DNA from: UBA7662 sp036787895
GTDB taxonomy: Bacteria; Bacteroidota; Bacteroidia; UBA7662
Direction: 5' to 3'
Assembly (NCBI GenBank): GCA_036787895.1
Contig: DAIQOK010000011.1
Span: 35,538 to 99,537, forward strand
Length of the DNA stretch: 64,000 nt
Shown: in pieces, positions 60,118 to 64,000 of the stretch
How the letters are laid out: each line of letters starts with the position of its first letter
How positions within the stretch are numbered: position 1 is the first letter of the stretch
Notes under the pieces: model-generated
Databases searched by the model: none
The model's input: the letters and a program-made list of their open reading frames with translations, nothing else
What the model was told of the DNA's origin: nothing
Translations under genes and position numbers: made by a program

Positions 60118-62481
60118 TTAGCGAAGCAGCCGGAAGCTCCCTTTCGTTTGCCTTGGGCCCAGGCCTTCGCGGTAGTAGTAAAGATGATACACATATTCCC
60201 CTACCGGCAGCAGTTCGCCTTGGTAGTAACCGTCCCAGCTTTGGGTGATGTCGCTGCTTCTGTAGAGTTGCTGACCCCAGCGGTTGTAGATGACCAAGTC
60301 GTACTGACTGATACGACAACGGCTTTGAAGCTCAAAACGATCGTTTAAACCATCACCATTTGGACTAAAAGCATTGGGGATGCAAATATTACAGCTGCAA
60401 TCGTCGGTGTTAAGTTGGAAACCGCGGCTGTTGCTGCCGCATTCGTTGGTGGCCGTGACTTCGTACCAGCCTGTATCCGTGAGTAATCGGATGCGTTCAC
60501 TGCTGCCATCTTGCCATTGGTAAGTGGTGCGTAGTAAGTCGGGCAATTCAATGCGCAACACCCGGCCTTCACAAATGAGCGTATCACTTGGCGTGGCAGG
60601 AACAGGTGGTTCGCGTTCGGCGACCTGAATGGCAAAGGGGAAACTACCACATCTGTTATCCATAATCAGCAAATAACTGCCAGGGGTGCTGATGTTTTTG
60701 GGCAGGGTATCGCCATCGTTCCACACCCAGCGGTAATTACCCGGGGCTGGCGAGAGTGTAATTACATCTCCGGCACAAAAGCTGGTATCGCTGGGCAGGC
60801 CATGGGCCGGGGGTTCATGCACATCGACATAAAAACTATCCCGGCGGGTGAAACAGGCATTGCTGGTTTCGAGCCAATGCCAACCCCCGGTGGTAATGTT
60901 TTTGTTGCGACTCGTATCGTTATCGCTCCAGCGGTAGCTTTGACCAAGGGTATCGTTGAGTTGTAAACTGAGTGCACCACCCAAGCAAAAGGCCGTATCG
61001 CTGATGCCGATGAAGTTAGGTTCACCAACAATGGTAATTGTTTTAGTGAGTGTATCCATGTGGTTACAATATTCGGCATAGGCCGTTACTGTATAGGTTC
61101 CCGGTTGAGAGAACACATGCCGTGGGGTGGTATCGTTTGAAGTATTTATGGTAGCCAAACTATCTCCAAAATGCCAGCTGATGGAACGCAAATTGTCGTA
61201 ATCGTTCAAATCCAAAATCGTCGTATCTCCGAAACAGAAGTTTTCAGCACTGATGCCGTAGCGGTCGGGTAGGTAGAAATGGCCGGGGTAAGTAGAAAAT
61301 TTGTAAATATGTTCATTTCCATGGCCTGCTAAAAAAAATGCAGTGTCAGTAACTACACAATTCGGATACAGGAGCTCAGGATTTTCTATCCTTGCTACAT
61401 GATACGGTCTCCCACCAATGGTTATGCCCTGGGTTGCTTTAATGTAAATTTTACCATCAGCTGCGGAGCCATAAATAGATAAAAATGCATTGTTCTGCCC
61501 TGAAAACAGATGCGACCTAGAAATTATAGAGTCGACATTCCAATAGGTTAAATCTGCCTGAATTATACCTGATAAAGGTAAAGAACCGGGTGGCGAAAAC
61601 GGATTATGTACTTTTAAATAAAGCTTTGTGCCCTGAGGGGAAAATGCCTCCGAATAAACCTTTTCAGCAGTAGGAGAAAAACCAGTTACCGCTAAGGAGA
61701 GGTGATTAGAAATTTGACCAGTGCTCTTATTAAATTTAAATAAGTGAAAAGGCATTTGTCCTTGTCTGTTCGTAAGTAAATATAGCTGATCACCTTTTGG
61801 AGATGATATCAAAAAAGAAGCATGAACTCCAATGGTGTCAGTGATCTGTACCGACATGGAATGACTATAGTGAATCTCTGTTTCATTTATCAAATGTGCA
61901 TGGATTTGCGCTAAGTTCCAATCATAAATAAGCAACCAATACCATTTTTTATTGGCATGTCTTACAACTGTAAATCCATCAGAAACATTAGTTCTAATAA
62001 CATTTCCTTTCGATTCTACTCGACCTAAACCTGAATTGGCACTTGTATTAATTAATGCATAATTAACTTCAAAATTTCGAGTAGTTAAGGAAGTTGAACC
62101 AGAGGGAACTTCCTTCCGTGTAGACAAATAATAATACAAGGAATCACTACCAGGTTTTTTAATGGTTTCATGACCGTGACCATGTACAAAATTTAAAGGG
62201 TTAATTACTTGAACCAAGCCCCCATTTACCATGACTATATGATTCTTATTTCTAATATTGTTTCCTGAATAGTAATATTTTAACTCACCTTCACAGTCTG
62301 ACATCACAATAGCATTCATACCTACTGGAGCATGAGGACCATTATAAACGTAAGCCGTTAAATCTCCATTAATCAACTTAAAAAAACCAAAATCATTGGC
62401 CAAAATGTGGTTGGCTTCGCCTTGAGCCGATAAGCTCAGGGTTTTGAAAACCAACCACACTATCAAGCCTATACGTTTCAT
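60118..62481 (-). CDS. Secreted PKD-domain protein with type B T9SS sorting domain
   Basis: This 787-residue protein has a signal peptide (MKRIGLIVWLVFKTLSLSAQ), an N-terminal ~390-residue part of unknown fold, a PKD domain (ISWHFGDSLA, RHVFSQPGTYTVTAYAEYC), further Ig-like segments with repeated SDTxFCxG blocks (SDTAFCLGG, SDTSFCAGD, SDTLICEG), and a C-terminal gliding-associated type B sorting domain (CIPNAFSPNGDGLNDRFELQ; YNRWGQQLYRS; GYYQGELLPVGEYVYHLYY). It is probably a large surface protein delivered by the type IX system. Its start overlaps the stop of the next upstream gene by one base. Confidence 0.85.
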   Translation of the reverse strand: MKRIGLIVWLVFKTLSLSAQGEANHILANDFGFFKLINGDLTAYVYNGPHAPVGMNAIVMSDCEGELKYYYSGNNIRNKNHIVMVNGGLVQVINPLNFVHGHGHETIKKPGSDSLYYYLSTRKEVPSGSTSLTTRNFEVNYALINTSANSGLGRVESKGNVIRTNVSDGFTVVRHANKKWYWLLIYDWNLAQIHAHLINETEIHYSHSMSVQITDTIGVHASFLISSPKGDQLYLLTNRQGQMPFHLFKFNKSTGQISNHLSLAVTGFSPTAEKVYSEAFSPQGTKLYLKVHNPFSPPGSLPLSGIIQADLTYWNVDSIISRSHLFSGQNNAFLSIYGSAADGKIYIKATQGITIGGRPYHVARIENPELLYPNCVVTDTAFFLAGHGNEHIYKFSTYPGHFYLPDRYGISAENFCFGDTTILDLNDYDNLRSISWHFGDSLATINTSNDTTPRHVFSQPGTYTVTAYAEYCNHMDTLTKTITIVGEPNFIGISDTAFCLGGALSLQLNDTLGQSYRWSDNDTSRNKNITTGGWHWLETSNACFTRRDSFYVDVHEPPAHGLPSDTSFCAGDVITLSPAPGNYRWVWNDGDTLPKNISTPGSYLLIMDNRCGSFPFAIQVAEREPPVPATPSDTLICEGRVLRIELPDLLRTTYQWQDGSSERIRLLTDTGWYEVTATNECGSNSRGFQLNTDDCSCNICIPNAFSPNGDGLNDRFELQSRCRISQYDLVIYNRWGQQLYRSSDITQSWDGYYQGELLPVGEYVYHLYYYREGLGPRQTKGSFRLLR

Positions 62482-64000
62482 TATTTTACAACCAATTTAG
62501 CGGTGTACCAGCTGCCATCGGCTAATTTATATCTTGCGAAATACAAACCATCTTTAGGCATATGAAGCTCTACTCGATATGGGGCTATAAAATTTTGTTG
62601 AGCCAACAGTTGCCGTCCACTAATATCAGTAAGCACGACCTCCAAAATATCCTGATCTGATTCTATGGTTACTACTCCATTCGAAGGATTAGGATAAATT
62701 CTTGTTGATAATTTTACTACTTGATGACTCGTTTGCTCCTTTGGTTTAGCACCACGTAAAGCTGGAGTACCAACATTGGCCTTTTTTATGACCAACTCAC
62801 TAGTCGCAGCTTCATAAAAAGCAAAGGCCAAGGAACTGCTATCGCTTCCAATCGACACAATTGATTGATTAGTATTATTATTCCAACCATTACCAACAAC
62901 CGAATAATCCCTCCAATTAGCTAGCGTACGCGTTAAAAATGTATAGGTAGTATCACAGCCAAATGGAGGCGTATTAGTAAATGGAATTGAATTAACAGTG
63001 GTAGCATTATTCAGCCCGACAGCCAACACTTCTTCAACATTAAATCGTGTGCCCGTTTGATTGTACCACGACCAGCTATTGTAAATTAAATCAGCAGCAT
63101 AAGCGCTAACTGGGCGGTCGTTTATGTCTAAAATTAATGTTGCATTCATCTTAGATAATCCTATGAGCGTATCGTTGATTATATCGTGTGTCCAGGGATT
63201 AACCAAACTTGACCACACAATATTAGGGTCACATGGTGACATATTTGTTGTATACAATTCATACAAATACTCACGTCGCGTGGAGCTGCCTATATAATTA
63301 CGTCCTGACTCCTTTACTTCGTAAGTCACATTACAATCTTGTGGATGAACATCAGCCGGATTGACTATATTACCCTGTGGCATAGATATTCTAGGATAAC
63401 CTACATCAGTGTGTGAAATTGTAGTTGGTAGTACCATTGTAGTGTTTATACAATTCACATTGGCTGTACCAGCATTTATATTCCCCGAGTTATCCTGTCT
63501 AACCACAATACGATTATTGGTGCCAAACAATTGTTTGTAGGTCATTGAAATGGTATCGTGAATTCCTATAGCAATGTCTGGTTCATAGCCTTTAGCAATA
63601 TAACCGGTACAAAAGCTATTGACCTGATAAATTGGTGTAATTGCCCCTGCATTACTAATATTCGAAACAACATTTACAGCACCGCCATCTTCCCAAATTA
63701 CACCACTATTTCCATTACGTGTGCCAAAGTCGATATTGGGATATTGGGCAGTTGGTGAGTTGCTAATCCTTGCCAATCCATTGACTCCTCCGCTTCCTAT
63801 GTACAATACATCAAGGTAAATGAAAGAGTTAAAAGGATCCATTTTCCATTTCTCTACCCAAATACCACTAATAGTATCACCTTGCGCAACGTATACAACA
63901 TAAATGTCTTCAAGTGAAGTATAATCCCAAACCACATCCGGATCGGTAACCCGCCAACCTTGACGTGCGCCTTCGAGCTGGTGGCAATCTTCTGTGCTGG
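62481..64000 (-). CDS. T9SS type A cargo protein, 5' end outside window
   Basis: The reading frame runs to the right edge without a stop, so the start and any signal peptide are outside; a GTG at 63935 is only an internal codon. At least 505 residues are visible. The C-terminal ~80 form a type A sorting domain (RIYPNPSNGVVTIESD; EVVLTDISGRQLLAQQNF; GLYFARYKL; AKLVVK). The rest resembles a beta-rich record of repeated short segments with no catalytic motif recognised. The stop codon overlaps the start of the type B protein gene (TAATG), so the two are co-translated. Confidence 0.82.
   Translation of the reverse strand, partial: STEDCHQLEGARQGWRVTDPDVVWDYTSLEDIYVVYVAQGDTISGIWVEKWKMDPFNSFIYLDVLYIGSGGVNGLARISNSPTAQYPNIDFGTRNGNSGVIWEDGGAVNVVSNISNAGAITPIYQVNSFCTGYIAKGYEPDIAIGIHDTISMTYKQLFGTNNRIVVRQDNSGNINAGTANVNCINTTMVLPTTISHTDVGYPRISMPQGNIVNPADVHPQDCNVTYEVKESGRNYIGSSTRREYLYELYTTNMSPCDPNIVWSSLVNPWTHDIINDTLIGLSKMNATLILDINDRPVSAYAADLIYNSWSWYNQTGTRFNVEEVLAVGLNNATTVNSIPFTNTPPFGCDTTYTFLTRTLANWRDYSVVGNGWNNNTNQSIVSIGSDSSSLAFAFYEAATSELVIKKANVGTPALRGAKPKEQTSHQVVKLSTRIYPNPSNGVVTIESDQDILEVVLTDISGRQLLAQQNFIAPYRVELHMPKDGLYFARYKLADGSWYTAKLVVK

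Noticed and set aside
1..64000. tRNA, rRNA, CRISPR array, prophage or insertion sequence
   Set aside because: Gaps were read for tRNA arms, regularly spaced repeats, transposase or integrase motifs and none was seen; the repeats found are irregular palindromes.

Overview
The window is a stretch of a Bacteroidota chromosome, probably a gliding, type IX secretion-using aerobe outside the Bacteroidales. The evidence is gldD and gldE, secreted proteins with type A and type B T9SS sorting domains, two TonB-dependent receptors, a fused SecDF, the mutY-ssb-gldE-gldD order beside HU-TPR-29-aa basic protein-RNase G, and TAnnTTTG promoter boxes. No rRNA, tRNA, insertion sequence, prophage or CRISPR array was seen. 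Genes are dense and many overlap by 1-4 bases, so this is mostly core chromosome. Both ends cut genes: a short-chain dehydrogenase on the left and a T9SS cargo protein on the right.

Layout. 1-9.6 kb: dehydrogenase end, TonB receptor, T9SS protein, glutaryl-CoA-type dehydrogenase, folB, a methyltransferase, a candidate small RNA, a lipoprotein and a K+/H+ antiporter. 9.6-17.6 kb (minus strand): secDF, a small exported protein, a TrkA-type regulator overlapping udk, a second TonB receptor, rpe. 17.7-25.7 kb: two paralogous membrane proteins flanking an exported protein, an EVE-pyrR-pyrB operon, a TraB/GumN-ECF sigma-membrane protein operon, a DASH cryptochrome and a TRIC-type channel. 25.8-32.4 kb: a small gene split by a stop codon, then a compact signalling locus. 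32.5-42.9 kb: htpG, a secreted LRR protein, purH and the rod operon mreB-mreC-mreD-mrdA-rodA. 42.9-51.6 kb: recG and the gld/ssb/mutY cluster, back to back with HU, TPR and RNase G genes. 51.6-59.7 kb: a carotenoid cluster with its own ECF sigma factor. 60.1-64 kb: two co-transcribed T9SS cargo proteins.

The most unusual system is the five-gene operon at 26969-32427. An E1-like ThiF adenylyltransferase and an acyl/acetyltransferase-like protein are translationally coupled to a 7TMR-DISM histidine kinase, a receiver-kinase hybrid and a lone receiver; a paralogous receiver lies divergently. The layout suggests a pathway that makes or modifies a small molecule and senses it, but that is inference. 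The carotenoid operon (crtI, crtB, an unknown exported protein, a CrtD-like desaturase, an acyltransferase, a glycosyltransferase and a CruF-like hydratase) points to a glycosylated and acylated carotenoid.

Non-coding structure is also notable. Intergenic hairpins at three gene ends share the core GCTTCGCT/AGCGAAGC, and other palindromic repeats lie at about 17.6, 59.2 and 59.9 kb. Several clear intrinsic terminators are listed.
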